In this document: one piece after another, positions 51,147 through 59,476 of the stretch | How the letters are laid out: each line of letters opens with the position of its first letter | Numbering within the stretch: the first letter of the stretch is position 1 | From: Thiothrix sp. | GTDB lineage: Bacteria > Pseudomonadota > Gammaproteobacteria > Thiotrichales > Thiotrichaceae | Direction of reading: 5' to 3' | Assembly: GCF_028714775.1 (NCBI RefSeq) | Contig: NZ_JAQTLS010000002.1 | Span: 242,870-306,869 of the forward strand | Length of the DNA: 64,000 nucleotides | Made by a program: the position numbers and the translations under genes | Notes under the pieces: model-generated | What the model was told of the DNA's origin: nothing | The model's input: only the letters and a program-made list of their open reading frames with translations | Databases searched by the model: none

Positions 51147-53148
51147 GCAAGTCACTTACTCCGGGATGATTTGGCTGCTTGCCGCGCAATTAGTGGTGAT
51201 GCTGCCGTTTGTTTTCCACCTGCCGTTTTGGTTGCTGCCAGTGGTGTTGTTTGCTGCCGGGTGGCGTTTGTGGGTGTTGGCGGGCGGGGCAGTCCAGCCG
51301 GGAAATATGACCAAGCTGTTGCTGGTGGGCTTGGGTATTGGCGGGTTGCTGCTGAGCGGTTTGCAGTTCCCGTCGTTGGAAGCGATGTCGGCTTTGTTGC
51401 TATTGGGGTTTGCTTTCAAGTCTTTGGAGGTGATCCGGCGGCGCGACGCAGTGGTGGTGGTTTTCATCGGCTATTTTCTGGTGGCGCTGCATTTCCTGTA
51501 TACACAGACGATGCTGGCGGGCTTGTATGGGGCATTTTCGCTGGTGGTGCTGACCGGGGCGATGATTGGGGTGCAACAGGTCGTCGAGGAATTTTCCGCC
51601 GCGCAGAATGTGCGTTTCAACCTGCGCTTGGCGGGGGTGATATTGCTGCAATGCTTGCCACTGATGGTGCTGCTGTTTGTGTTTGCGCCACGCTTGCAGC
51701 CCCTGTGGTCGTTGCCGTTGATGGTGGATCAGGCGAAAACCGGGGTGTCTGACCACATGGCTCCCGGTGACATTGAAAAGCTCAGCCAATCGGATGAATT
51801 GGCGTTCCGCGTCACGTTTAAGGGTGAGCGTCCACCACAAGACCAATTGTACTGGCGCGGGCTGGTGCTGAACCATTTCGATGGGCGCGAATGGCGACAG
51901 TTTGACGATGCCTACGATTTGGAGCGCTTGAAATACGCAGCGGCGCATGAATACGCTTTTCACCCAGAAAATATGCAGGTGTTGGGTGATCCGGTTGAAT
52001 ACGAGGCAGTGTACGAAAAGAGTGGGCAGCCGTGGCTGTTTACCCTGACACCAGCGCTAAAAGTGGATGGCGAAGTCTTGCAGGCGGCGGATTACCGGGT
52101 AATGGCGGCGCAGGATGTGCAAGCGCCCTTGCTGCTGAAAGCCACCAGCTATCCGCAGTCCTTGCGTGATGTGCAACTCGATCCGTATGTGCGGCAACTG
52201 GCCTTGCAATTGCCCACAGGCGGGAATCCGCGCAGCCGGGATTTGGCACAGCGTTTACGGGCGCAAGCGGGCAGCGAGCAGGCGTACATCGACAAGGTGT
52301 TGGCGCGGTTCCGGGAACAGCAATTTTATTACACCCTGCATCCGCCCACGCTCGGTGAGAGCGACACGATTGATGGTTTCCTGTTTACCACGCAGCGCGG
52401 TTTTTGTGCGCATTACGCCGGAAGTTTTGTGTTTCTGATGCGGGCGGCGGGCATTCCAGCGCGGGTGGTGGCGGGCTATCAGGGTGGGGAATGGAATGCG
52501 CAAGGCAAATACCTGACCGTCCACCAATACGATGCCCATGCGTGGGCGGAAGTGTGGCAGGCAGGCAAAGGTTGGCAGCGGGTTGACCCTACCGCAATGA
52601 TCGCGCCCGAGCGCACAGAACAAGGCTTGGAAGCGGCAGTGCAGGCGGAAGGCAGTTTCTTGGAAAATAACCATTTTTCCACCCGTAACGTGGCGTGGCT
52701 AAAGGGTTTGCGTCAAAAGCTTGATGCTGTGCAATACGGCTGGCAGCGTTGGGTTTTGGGCTATGACGGCGAAGCGCAAATGGGTTTCCTGCAAGCGTTG
52801 TTGGGCGAATTGACGCTGGCTAAAGTGGCAGTGCTGGTAGGTGGTTTGGGTGGCGCGATTGTGTTGGCTTGGTTGTTGCTGTTGGGGCTGGCGCGACGTG
52901 GGGAGCGTGAAGCACTGGAACATCAGCTCTACAGGCGTTTCTGTGCGCTACTGGCGAAACGCGGAGTAGTGCGCGAGGCAGGGTACGCGCCGGGGGCATT
53001 TGCCTTGCAAGCCGCACAAGCATTGCCTACCTCAGCAGCGCTTATCCGCGAATTTACCCAAGTGTATGAAAAGCTTTGTTACCAACCGGATGCCGATGGG
53101 CAGGCGGCAATCAAGCGTTTGAAAGCGTTATTGCGGGCGTTGAAGTGA
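51139..53148 (+). CDS. TgpA-type membrane transglutaminase-like protein
   Basis: A 669 aa protein with about six N-terminal membrane helices, a periplasmic transglutaminase-core domain and a final membrane helix (about 570-590) before a DUF4129-like tail. The Cys-His-Asp triad is seen in RGFCAHYAGSFVFLMRAAGI, YDAHAWAEVW and WQRVDPTA. Related TgpA is essential in Pseudomonas aeruginosa; its substrate is not known. I choose ATG 51139 because GGGG lies 7 bp before it; it overlaps DUF58 by 8 bp. Confidence 0.9.
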   Translation: MDKQVTYSGMIWLLAAQLVVMLPFVFHLPFWLLPVVLFAAGWRLWVLAGGAVQPGNMTKLLLVGLGIGGLLLSGLQFPSLEAMSALLLLGFAFKSLEVIRRRDAVVVVFIGYFLVALHFLYTQTMLAGLYGAFSLVVLTGAMIGVQQVVEEFSAAQNVRFNLRLAGVILLQCLPLMVLLFVFAPRLQPLWSLPLMVDQAKTGVSDHMAPGDIEKLSQSDELAFRVTFKGERPPQDQLYWRGLVLNHFDGREWRQFDDAYDLERLKYAAAHEYAFHPENMQVLGDPVEYEAVYEKSGQPWLFTLTPALKVDGEVLQAADYRVMAAQDVQAPLLLKATSYPQSLRDVQLDPYVRQLALQLPTGGNPRSRDLAQRLRAQAGSEQAYIDKVLARFREQQFYYTLHPPTLGESDTIDGFLFTTQRGFCAHYAGSFVFLMRAAGIPARVVAGYQGGEWNAQGKYLTVHQYDAHAWAEVWQAGKGWQRVDPTAMIAPERTEQGLEAAVQAEGSFLENNHFSTRNVAWLKGLRQKLDAVQYGWQRWVLGYDGEAQMGFLQALLGELTLAKVAVLVGGLGGAIVLAWLLLLGLARRGEREALEHQLYRRFCALLAKRGVVREAGYAPGAFALQAAQALPTSAALIREFTQVYEKLCYQPDADGQAAIKRLKALLRALK

Positions 53149-53155
53149 CCGTGCG

Positions 53156-54331
53156 CTACTTCTTGTTGTCCGGTAACAAAAAAGTGCTGGGGCTGTAACT
53201 GCGTTCCACTTCATCAACCCGGCGGGATTGGGCGCGGCGAGCGATTTCCGGGGCAACTTGCAACAGTTCCCCGTGTAAGCGGCTGGCGAGGTTGAGGGTG
53301 CGTTCATCCTGCGCTTTTTCTTTGGCTTGGTAGCTTGCCAGTTTTTGCCGCAGGTATTCGGCTTCCACCGCAAACAAGAGTTGGTAGTCGGCGTACTGGT
53401 TATACAGCGACAAATCTTGCCAGAGCTTGATGACTTTCTGCATGGGGGTATACAGCGCCCGGTTTTCGGCCTGTTTCAGGTACGCCTGAATCTCGCGCAG
53501 TTTCTTGTCAATTTGGGCCTGGTTGTCCTGCAAAACATTGAGGTTGGCAAGCAGCGTGGTTTCTTTTTGTAACTGTAACCACTCCATCAGCCGCTGACGG
53601 TTTTCCTTGTCGTAGGGGGTAAACGCCTGCGGTTTTTTACGGTTTTTGGGATCGGGAGGAATATCGGTATAAGCCAGTTGTTGGAGTGCCTTATCCAGCA
53701 GGGTCTGGATTTCTTTTTGTTCCGCGTTGAAGCCGGTGTTGTCGAAGGCTTGGGCATCCCTGATCTGTTCGATCAGTTGCGCGGATTTTTCCTCAAAGAC
53801 TTGGGTGACGAAATGGGTTTCGCCAGTGCTGTAATGAATCCAGAATTCGCGGATGCTTAAGTCTACGGCGTCATCGGTTTTTTTCAGCTCTTCCAAACTT
53901 TTCCATTGGATTTCGACCACGTTTTGCAGGAACGTGACCTGATGCGGCGATTCACCCGCCCAGCGCTGCACGTCTTGGAAAAACTGTTTGAGTTCCGCAA
54001 TCCGGCGTTTGAGGTTGTAACGGTGGTCGTGCAGGCTTGGATAGTGTTCTTTGACGAAGGTATTGGCGTCGGTGGCTTCGATGTTGACGATTTCCTGCCG
54101 AGTCGCACTTGGGGTGGGGTTGCCGGATGTTTGGCGGCTTCCTTTGCCCCACAAAAAATTCAGTGTGCCAAATAACACAACGCCGATGAAGGCGATCATG
54201 ATCAGTAGGCGCGTGTCTGATTCCAGCGTAAACCGATCCAGAAAGTGGTTCAGCCAACGGGCGAACATAAAGATGCCTGCCGCCGCCAGCAGCCAGAGGA
54301 AGAACAGGACTAGACCGTGGGAATCCAGCAT
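53156..54331 (-). CDS. Coiled-coil membrane protein, unknown function
   Basis: Not recognised. The 391 aa protein has two N-terminal membrane helices (about 7-28 and 40-60), then a largely helical, Gln/Glu/Lys-rich region with coiled-coil character to about 370. No enzymatic motif is visible. It is convergent with the transglutaminase gene (7 bp gap) and 160 bp from tRNA-Phe. Confidence 0.72.
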   Translation of the reverse strand: MLDSHGLVLFFLWLLAAAGIFMFARWLNHFLDRFTLESDTRLLIMIAFIGVVLFGTLNFLWGKGSRQTSGNPTPSATRQEIVNIEATDANTFVKEHYPSLHDHRYNLKRRIAELKQFFQDVQRWAGESPHQVTFLQNVVEIQWKSLEELKKTDDAVDLSIREFWIHYSTGETHFVTQVFEEKSAQLIEQIRDAQAFDNTGFNAEQKEIQTLLDKALQQLAYTDIPPDPKNRKKPQAFTPYDKENRQRLMEWLQLQKETTLLANLNVLQDNQAQIDKKLREIQAYLKQAENRALYTPMQKVIKLWQDLSLYNQYADYQLLFAVEAEYLRQKLASYQAKEKAQDERTLNLASRLHGELLQVAPEIARRAQSRRVDEVERSYSPSTFLLPDNKK

Positions 54332-54449
54332 GGTGTGGGTCGTTTTTCGTTGGTTAAAAACAGGTTGCCCACGATTGTAGTGTGTTTTCGCGCGGGGCGC
54401 AGCCTGTAGGCGATGTGCGTTGTGTTTATGCGGAACAACACATTAATGC

Positions 54450-54478
54450 TTGACAATATTCGGGCAAAACGTTCTAAT
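54450..54478 (+). promoter_or_regulatory. Sigma-70 promoter of tRNA-Phe
   Basis: TTGACA (54450-54455), a 17 bp spacer and TCTAAT (54473-54478) form a near-consensus promoter. A GC-rich discriminator (AGCGCCC) follows, as in promoters under stringent control. Transcription should start about 6 bp before the tRNA. Confidence 0.85.
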
Positions 54479-54490
54479 AGCGCCCTCGTT

Positions 54491-54566
54491 GGCCTGGTAG
54501 CTCAGTCGGTAGAGCAGTGGATTGAAAATCCACGTGTCGGTGGTTCGATTCCGCCCCAGGCCACCA
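54491..54566 (+). tRNA. tRNA-Phe (anticodon GAA)
   Basis: A complete 76 nt cloverleaf: acceptor GGCCTGG pairs with CCAGGCC, D stem GCTC/GAGC, anticodon stem GTGGA/TCCAC around loop TTGAAAA with anticodon GAA at 54524-54526, T loop TTCGATT, encoded CCA end (54564-54566). Confidence 0.97.
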
Positions 54567-54588
54567 CTTATTCTCAGTTACCCCCTTT

Positions 54589-54617
54589 AGCCTGCCAATA
54601 TAGCGGGCTTCCTTTTA
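54589..54617 (+). terminator. Terminator of tRNA-Phe
   Basis: AGCCTGC (54589-54595) pairs with GCGGGCT (54603-54609), one T-G wobble, followed by TTCCTTTT; 23 bp after the tRNA. Confidence 0.65.
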
Positions 54618-54650
54618 AGCTTGCCGCTTACCGCATTTTCCCTTACGCAC

Positions 54651-54680
54651 AAAAAACAAACCCCACACACGGCGGGGCTT
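54651..54680 (-). terminator. Terminator of the DUF2892 gene
   Basis: On the minus strand AAGCCCC and GGGGTTT enclose a short loop and are followed by GTTTTTTG, about 30 bp downstream of the stop at 54707. Confidence 0.65.
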
Positions 54681-54706
54681 GCTCACAGCATTGTATTGCC
54701 AGTCGC

Positions 54707-54913
54707 TTACTCGAAAGCGCAGCCCGGTTGAAGACCTAGCTTTTTCATAACAATCGCTGCGGGGCAAAAACCCGTGAATGCGGATTGGATTAGGTTAATG
54801 GCAATGAAAATCATCAGGCCAAAGCCTAGTCCTTCGGAGACAAAAGCGCCAAGCAATAGTGCAACTAAAATCATAACGCCTGCGAAAGCCAATACTGCGC
54901 GGTCAATAGTCAT
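54707..54913 (-). CDS. DUF2892 small membrane protein
   Basis: A 68 aa protein with two membrane helices and the family C-terminus NLIQSAFTGFCPAAIVMKKLGL-type (split here as QSAFTGFCPAAIVMKKLG) with a conserved Cys, ending PGCAFE. DUF2892 domains also form the membrane part of the rhodanese YgaP and often lie near sulfur or nitrosative-stress genes. I choose ATG 54913 with GAGGA upstream. A sigma-54 promoter 200 bp upstream points at this gene, but a strong hairpin lies between. Confidence 0.85.
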   Translation of the reverse strand: MTIDRAVLAFAGVMILVALLLGAFVSEGLGFGLMIFIAINLIQSAFTGFCPAAIVMKKLGLQPGCAFE

Positions 54914-55016
54914 GGGGAAATCCTCTTGTGTTCGTTTGTTCAAGGGTTGTTTGTAACACTGCTGAGTATATGAGTCTTTGGTTATTTAGGCAAAAGTGCT
55001 TCGGACGGACGTGGTC

Positions 55017-55102
55017 AAAAAGAAAGGGTGGCTCTGGGGAGCACACCCTTTGAGGGACTTCAGAGAAAAACTGAAAACTATCTCCACACAGGTTCAGTCT
55101 TG
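55017..55102 (-). ncRNA. Candidate sigma-54-dependent small RNA or leader
   Basis: A near-perfect sigma-54 promoter (55113-55128) would start minus-strand transcription near 55102. About 50 nt on, a 12 bp stem (AAAGGGTG plus GCTC paired with GAGC plus CACCCTTT, one bulged T, loop CCCA; 55023-55051) is followed by CTTTTT, a strong intrinsic terminator ending near 55017. The roughly 86 nt product has no ATG frame and a second small stem (ACTGAA/TTCAGT). It could be a stand-alone small RNA or an attenuated leader of the DUF2892 gene. Existence of the RNA is inference. Confidence 0.5.
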
Positions 55103-55112
55103 CTGCCTACAT

Positions 55113-55128
55113 AGCAATTGCCGTGCCA
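55113..55128 (-). promoter_or_regulatory. Sigma-54 promoter, divergent from copper receptor
   Basis: Minus strand reads TGGCAC-GGCAA-TTGCTA, a full match to TGGCACG-N4-TTGCW with GG at -25/-24 and GC at -13/-12. It lies 61 bp from the centre of the nearer GTG-N6-CAC element at 55184-55195. Confidence 0.8.
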
Positions 55129-55174
55129 AGTAAAAAATCTATATTTTTCAAAAGCCCGGTTTCAGCGCGGATAG

Positions 55175-55223
55175 GAAAACCGTGTGAAATAACACGGCTA
55201 CTGCGTGATTTCACACGGTTTTC
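55175..55223. promoter_or_regulatory. Palindromic upstream activator site between divergent sigma-54 promoters
   Basis: Perfect 16 bp arms GAAAACCGTGTGAAAT (55175-55190) and ATTTCACACGGTTTTC (55208-55223) enclose a 17 bp spacer. Inside are two GTG-N6-CAC elements, 55184-55195 and 55205-55216, 21 bp centre to centre. It lies midway between two opposed sigma-54 promoters, and similar elements precede the CydA-like operon (63825-63866). Likely binding site of the activator encoded at 59477; binding is inference. Confidence 0.75.
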
Positions 55224-55281
55224 GGTTCTTTCGGCATGGTCGTTTTTAGTAAAGTTGTTTAGAAACAACGTGTTGCTTTTT

Positions 55282-55297
55282 TGGCACAAAGATTGCT
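55282..55297 (+). promoter_or_regulatory. Sigma-54 promoter of the copper receptor gene
   Basis: TGGCAC-AAAGA-TTGCT, full match to the -24/-12 consensus; predicted start near 55308 gives a 32 nt leader with GAGGA before the ATG. The nearer activator element is centred about 72 bp upstream of the -24 box. Confidence 0.88.
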
Positions 55298-55339
55298 TTA
55301 TGAGTGAGGTATATCACACTTTATTTTGAGGAAATTCAC

Positions 55340-57346
55340 ATGCTGAAACTATCTCCAGTTGCCTTTGCGGTGCTATCTGCGTTGGCTCTTCCCACCTTTG
55401 CTGTAGCGGCTGATGACGTGACCCAACTGGAAAGTGTGGTTGTAACAGCACCAGCGAGCAAAAAACCGCTGAACGTGAAACTCAACCCCAAAGCCCCGCA
55501 ACAACCTTTGCCTGCCCAAGATGGCGCGGCCTTTCTGAAAACCATTCCCGGCATGAGTGTCATCCGTAAAGGTGGGACAGATGGTGACCCGATGTTCCGG
55601 GGGATGGCGGGTTCGCGTTTGGGGATGCTGATTGATGGGCATGAAGTTTACGGCGGCTGTGGGATGCGCATGGATCCGCCGACTGCCTATATTCACCCTG
55701 AATCCTTTGACAAAGTAACACTCCAGAAAGGGCCAACCGTTAAATACGGTGCTGGTTTCTCAGCAGGCGTGGTCAATTTCGAGCATGACAATGAGAAATT
55801 GGCACAAGCGGGTTCTACAGGTCATGCCAGCGTGACTTTGGGCAGTGCAGGGCGTAATGATGTGGAGTTGGAAGGCAAAACCGGCACAGAAAAATTCTTC
55901 ATCCACGGCTCTGGAACCCATGCTGATGCCAATGACTACAAAGATGGCGATGGTAAAACCGTGCATTCGGCCTACACCCGTTGGAACACCAGTGCCGACA
56001 TGGGCTGGACACCGGATGCAGATACCTTGGTGAAACTGTCGGTGGGCAAGAGCGACGGCAAGGCGGCTTACGCTGACCGGACGATGGATGGGGTTAAGTT
56101 TGACCGCGAAAACGCCGAATTGAAGTTTGAGCGCAAGAATGTTTCCCCACTGGTTGATAAAGTAGAAGGCGAGATTTATCACAGCTACGTTGATCACATA
56201 ATGGATAACTATTCATTGCGGACAAAAACTGCTGTTAACTTCATGATAAATAACCCAGACCGAACAACAGATGGTGCACACGCAGCTATTACTTTAAATG
56301 CAAGCGATAAGACAAAAGTGACATTGGGCGCTGATACAAAGCGGGATGTACATACCCTGCGTACAGGAAGTAATGCTAATTTGGCCATTGCTTTGACTCA
56401 GGCTAATGGGGCACGTCCAGAGGATATGCGTTTTGAGCAAACGGGCATCTTTGGCGAAGTAAAGCATTTCATGACGGACGACAGCCGCGTTATTGGTGGA
56501 TTGCGGGTAGACCAACATAAAGCGAAAGACAGCCGTAGTACTTCAATCACGAACGGTATGACAGATAAGGATACTCTGAAAAGTGGTTTTGTCCGTTATG
56601 AAAAAGATATTGCGGATGGTCGGGGAACATATTATGCAGGTTTAGGGCATACCGAACGCAATCCAGATTACTGGGAAATCGTTAAAGCCGATCCTGTGAC
56701 AAGTACAAGTGCGCTCCTCACAGTCAAACCTGAAAAAAACAATCAGCTTGACGTTGGCATGAACTGGAAAGCAGGTAAATGGTCGGGTTCTACCTCCACG
56801 TTCTACAACAAAATTGATGATTATTTGTTGGTTGATGCAAGGACTGCAACTACTAAAATCCGTAACGTTAAAGCTGAAACCTATGGTTTTGAAGCTGATG
56901 CTGCTTATCAAATCTCCGATAATTGGAAAGGTACGGCAGGTTTGTCTTTTGTCCATGGCGATAATAAGACTGACCATAAACCACTAGCGCAGCAACCCGC
57001 TCATGAATTGAAACTAGGAGCCGAGTACGACAACAAGAAGCAGTTCTTCGGGGCGCAACTCCGTCTTGTTTCCGCTCAAGACCGTGTTGATCTCGGTGAA
57101 GGTAATATTGTCGGTCAGGACATCAGCAAAACGTCTGGCTTCGGTGTGTTCTCTGTTAATGGCGGCACGCGTCCGAAAAAGGGTGTATTGCTGTCAGCAG
57201 GTGTGGATAACCTGTTCGACAAAAAATATGCTGAACACATTAGCCGTACTGGTTCAGCCACCGTTATTCCGGGTTATGAGCAAACAGTAAAGCTTAACGA
57301 TCCAGGTCGTACTGTGTGGGTAAAAGCGACTTTCGACCTCGATTGA
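55340..57346 (+). CDS. oprC: TonB-dependent copper receptor (OprC/NosA-like)
   Basis: Outer-membrane channel for copper uptake energised by TonB. The 668 aa protein has a signal peptide (1-22), a TonB-box-like ESVVVTAPA, a plug domain with FLKTIPGMSVIRKGG and GMAGSRLGMLIDGHEVYGGC, then MRMDPPTAYIHPESFDKVTL, a stretch characteristic of the OprC/NosA copper-receptor family; the Met/His/Cys residues here are candidate ligands. The end is a beta-strand (VWVKATFDLD). The central part (about 56160-56960) is visibly richer in A+T than the flanks, a possible sign of recombination in the barrel loops. Confidence 0.9.
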   Translation: MLKLSPVAFAVLSALALPTFAVAADDVTQLESVVVTAPASKKPLNVKLNPKAPQQPLPAQDGAAFLKTIPGMSVIRKGGTDGDPMFRGMAGSRLGMLIDGHEVYGGCGMRMDPPTAYIHPESFDKVTLQKGPTVKYGAGFSAGVVNFEHDNEKLAQAGSTGHASVTLGSAGRNDVELEGKTGTEKFFIHGSGTHADANDYKDGDGKTVHSAYTRWNTSADMGWTPDADTLVKLSVGKSDGKAAYADRTMDGVKFDRENAELKFERKNVSPLVDKVEGEIYHSYVDHIMDNYSLRTKTAVNFMINNPDRTTDGAHAAITLNASDKTKVTLGADTKRDVHTLRTGSNANLAIALTQANGARPEDMRFEQTGIFGEVKHFMTDDSRVIGGLRVDQHKAKDSRSTSITNGMTDKDTLKSGFVRYEKDIADGRGTYYAGLGHTERNPDYWEIVKADPVTSTSALLTVKPEKNNQLDVGMNWKAGKWSGSTSTFYNKIDDYLLVDARTATTKIRNVKAETYGFEADAAYQISDNWKGTAGLSFVHGDNKTDHKPLAQQPAHELKLGAEYDNKKQFFGAQLRLVSAQDRVDLGEGNIVGQDISKTSGFGVFSVNGGTRPKKGVLLSAGVDNLFDKKYAEHISRTGSATVIPGYEQTVKLNDPGRTVWVKATFDLD

Positions 57347-57384
57347 TGAATTGTCTGGTTTTCATGCTTTCATGAGGCGATAGG

Positions 57385-57414
57385 GGCGGATGGACGTAAG
57401 TTCACCCGCCTTTT
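57385..57414 (+). terminator. First terminator after the copper receptor
   Basis: GGCGG (57385-57389) pairs with CCGCC (57406-57410), with extra TG/CA pairing inside, followed by TTTT. Confidence 0.55.
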
Positions 57415-57451
57415 ACCGTGTGGCGTTGAGTGCGCCGCTGGTTTGTCCTTT

Positions 57452-57486
57452 ACGGGGTGTGCCTTTCGGTTCACCCCGTATTTTTT
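57452..57486 (+). terminator. Second terminator after the copper receptor
   Basis: ACGGGGTG pairs with CACCCCGT (57472-57479), loop of 12 nt, then ATTTTTT. Together with the preceding hairpin it isolates the receptor from the convergent gene. Confidence 0.85.
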
Positions 57487-57499
57487 GCAGGGACGTATT

Positions 57500-59290
57500 T
57501 TAGTTGGGAGCGGCTGCGGTCGTAGGTGGCGAATACTCTGTCACTTTATTGGCAACACCCCACAGGAAGTGTGTCAGCACCCGCCCTGAGAATAAGGGAT
57601 CGCTGTCTGCCAGCTTCGCGCCATAATCGGGGTAAACGCCTTGTGTGCCTTCCGGTAGTTTGCCAAGTGTGTCCGCAGGGTAAGCGGCAGCACGGTGGCA
57701 ACTCACGCAGTTGGTTTTCAGGCCATTGCCCGCCAAGGTGTAAGGGTTGAGTGCTTTGCCATCCTTGTCGCGGATGAAGACTTCCACCGATTTCAGGCGG
57801 TCATCGCCATTCTCATCTTTGGGTGTGCCATAGACGGCTTCCAGCCCCTCCCGCATCCCAAACGGCCCTTCCAGATAAGGGTTGGAACAGATAATGCCTT
57901 TGCCATCCGGCGTCAGGTAATCGTAACCAACGCCCACTTTGAAATAAGACAGCGGCTTCCACATATCTTGGCTGAACAGTTGGCGGATGTCGGCGGGTAC
58001 GCTGTCTTCTTCTGCGGCTGAGCCATCGGGTTTAGGTTGCCACCAGAAAGTTTGCCATGTCCAATCATCCACTTCACGGCTGGAAATGTGCATGGATGTC
58101 AAAATGGCGTAATCGCCTGCCTCGATGTTCTGGATATTCGGCCCCATCAATTCCTTGAGGATGCCGCCGCGCAATTCTTTGGCTTGTTCATCGCTCAATT
58201 TGAAGTGGTGGAAATCATTCACGTTAACCGTAGGCAGTTTTGCCCCATCGCGCCCGTAAATGGCGTTGGCAGGTGGTTCTTGTCCCGGTGGGACGACGAC
58301 CGCTTCTTGTGTCCATGTGCGCTCGCCAGCAACGTGGGTATTGGCGTTAACAGGTGATTGGATGGTTTCGGCGGAAACTGGGTTGACGGTGTTAACATTT
58401 TCATCCCAGCGCCCAATGACGGTGGGGCCACTGCCTTTGACGATGGTGTAAGCGGGCTTGACCATGATGCCTTTGGTGTCAGCAAAGTCCAAGGCGGTTG
58501 TGCCAGCTTGTTGTAGCGCTGCCAGCTTGTAATCCTTAACGGTTTTTTTACCGTCCTTATCCTCAATCTCCATCAACTGGTCTTCAACGAATTTGACGAT
58601 TTCATCGCTGTATTTTACGTCGCTGACCAAAGCAGCACCCAAGATGCCCGTACTGTCTGACGGTTTTGAAGGGTCAAGCGGTTTGCTGGTCATTTCCCCG
58701 TGAGGGCTGATTTGCCCCGGCACATTCACTTGGCGCAAGGTGACTTTTGCCGACAGGGTTTTGTTGCTCAGTGAGGCATTGCTGTTGGGGGCGGCTGCGG
58801 CTTGGCTAAAGTCAACGATTTCACCGCCTTTTTCGGGCACGGCTTCGTCAATGGAATGCCACGTATCATAAGCCCGCACGACGGCGTTGTGGTCAAGTGG
58901 GCTATAACTGTCGTCGCGGTACATCGGGCGCATCAAAGAAGCAAACAAGCGCCATGCGTGTTCTTTCATGGCGGCACGGTCGTCAGCTTTTTTCCAGCCT
59001 TCAATGGTTTCGGCAGGCAGGTAAGTCGGTTTGCCAGTGGTGATGTCTTGCAAAGGGGCAACTGGCAATACCTTGGGCAAGTCAGGCAAGGCTTCAATCT
59101 TGGTGGCAAGGTAAGGGGAAGTTGCGGTTTGTCCTGCTGCTGGTGCGCCCGTGGCAGTTTGTTGTTGGCTTGTTGTTTTAGGCTCTTCTTTGCAGGCGGC
59201 TAGTGGAGGGACAAGCGATAAGACTAAGAATAAGGATACAAGGGATGATGATAATTCCAGACGCGCTGGTCTGCTTTTAACGGTTCTCAT
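57500..59290 (-). CDS. Predicted monohaem c-type cytochrome lipoprotein
   Basis: Family not firmly recognised. The 596 aa protein has a lipoprotein signal (PLAACKEEP, Cys about 33) and one c-type haem site CVSCH near residue 540 (KTNCVSCHRAAAYP). The long part before it is soluble and contains a conserved-looking SMHISSREVDDWTWQTFWW. Such a layout suggests a periplasmic electron carrier or oxidoreductase anchored by lipid. It lies 186 bp after the sigma-54 activator on the same strand and converges with the copper receptor. Its own promoter in that gap is not evident. Confidence 0.75.
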   Translation of the reverse strand: MRTVKSRPARLELSSSLVSLFLVLSLVPPLAACKEEPKTTSQQQTATGAPAAGQTATSPYLATKIEALPDLPKVLPVAPLQDITTGKPTYLPAETIEGWKKADDRAAMKEHAWRLFASLMRPMYRDDSYSPLDHNAVVRAYDTWHSIDEAVPEKGGEIVDFSQAAAAPNSNASLSNKTLSAKVTLRQVNVPGQISPHGEMTSKPLDPSKPSDSTGILGAALVSDVKYSDEIVKFVEDQLMEIEDKDGKKTVKDYKLAALQQAGTTALDFADTKGIMVKPAYTIVKGSGPTVIGRWDENVNTVNPVSAETIQSPVNANTHVAGERTWTQEAVVVPPGQEPPANAIYGRDGAKLPTVNVNDFHHFKLSDEQAKELRGGILKELMGPNIQNIEAGDYAILTSMHISSREVDDWTWQTFWWQPKPDGSAAEEDSVPADIRQLFSQDMWKPLSYFKVGVGYDYLTPDGKGIICSNPYLEGPFGMREGLEAVYGTPKDENGDDRLKSVEVFIRDKDGKALNPYTLAGNGLKTNCVSCHRAAAYPADTLGKLPEGTQGVYPDYGAKLADSDPLFSGRVLTHFLWGVANKVTEYSPPTTAAAPN

Positions 59291-59476
59291 GCATAAACTC
59301 CCGGCAATGATTTTTATTACACACTCATAAGCTGGGGTGGCTATTTAAATATTGGTTCGCCGCCCCTTAGAGTTAATAGCTTGCCTTGTTGGTTTGCGCA
59401 AATTAGTTTGAATAAGAAAGCACCAATAATGGAATTTATGGGTTATTGTCCCGATAAGCGGTCATGCGCAATTGGG

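Noticed and set aside
55107..55289. 60 aa open frame on the minus strand inside the oprC upstream region
   Set aside because: It spans the activator palindrome and both sigma-54 promoters, has no ribosome site or recognisable composition, and is explained by regulatory DNA.
59291..59476. Fourth sigma-54 promoter before the haem lipoprotein
   Set aside because: No TGGCAC-N5-TTGC match and no GTG-N6-CAC pair in this gap.
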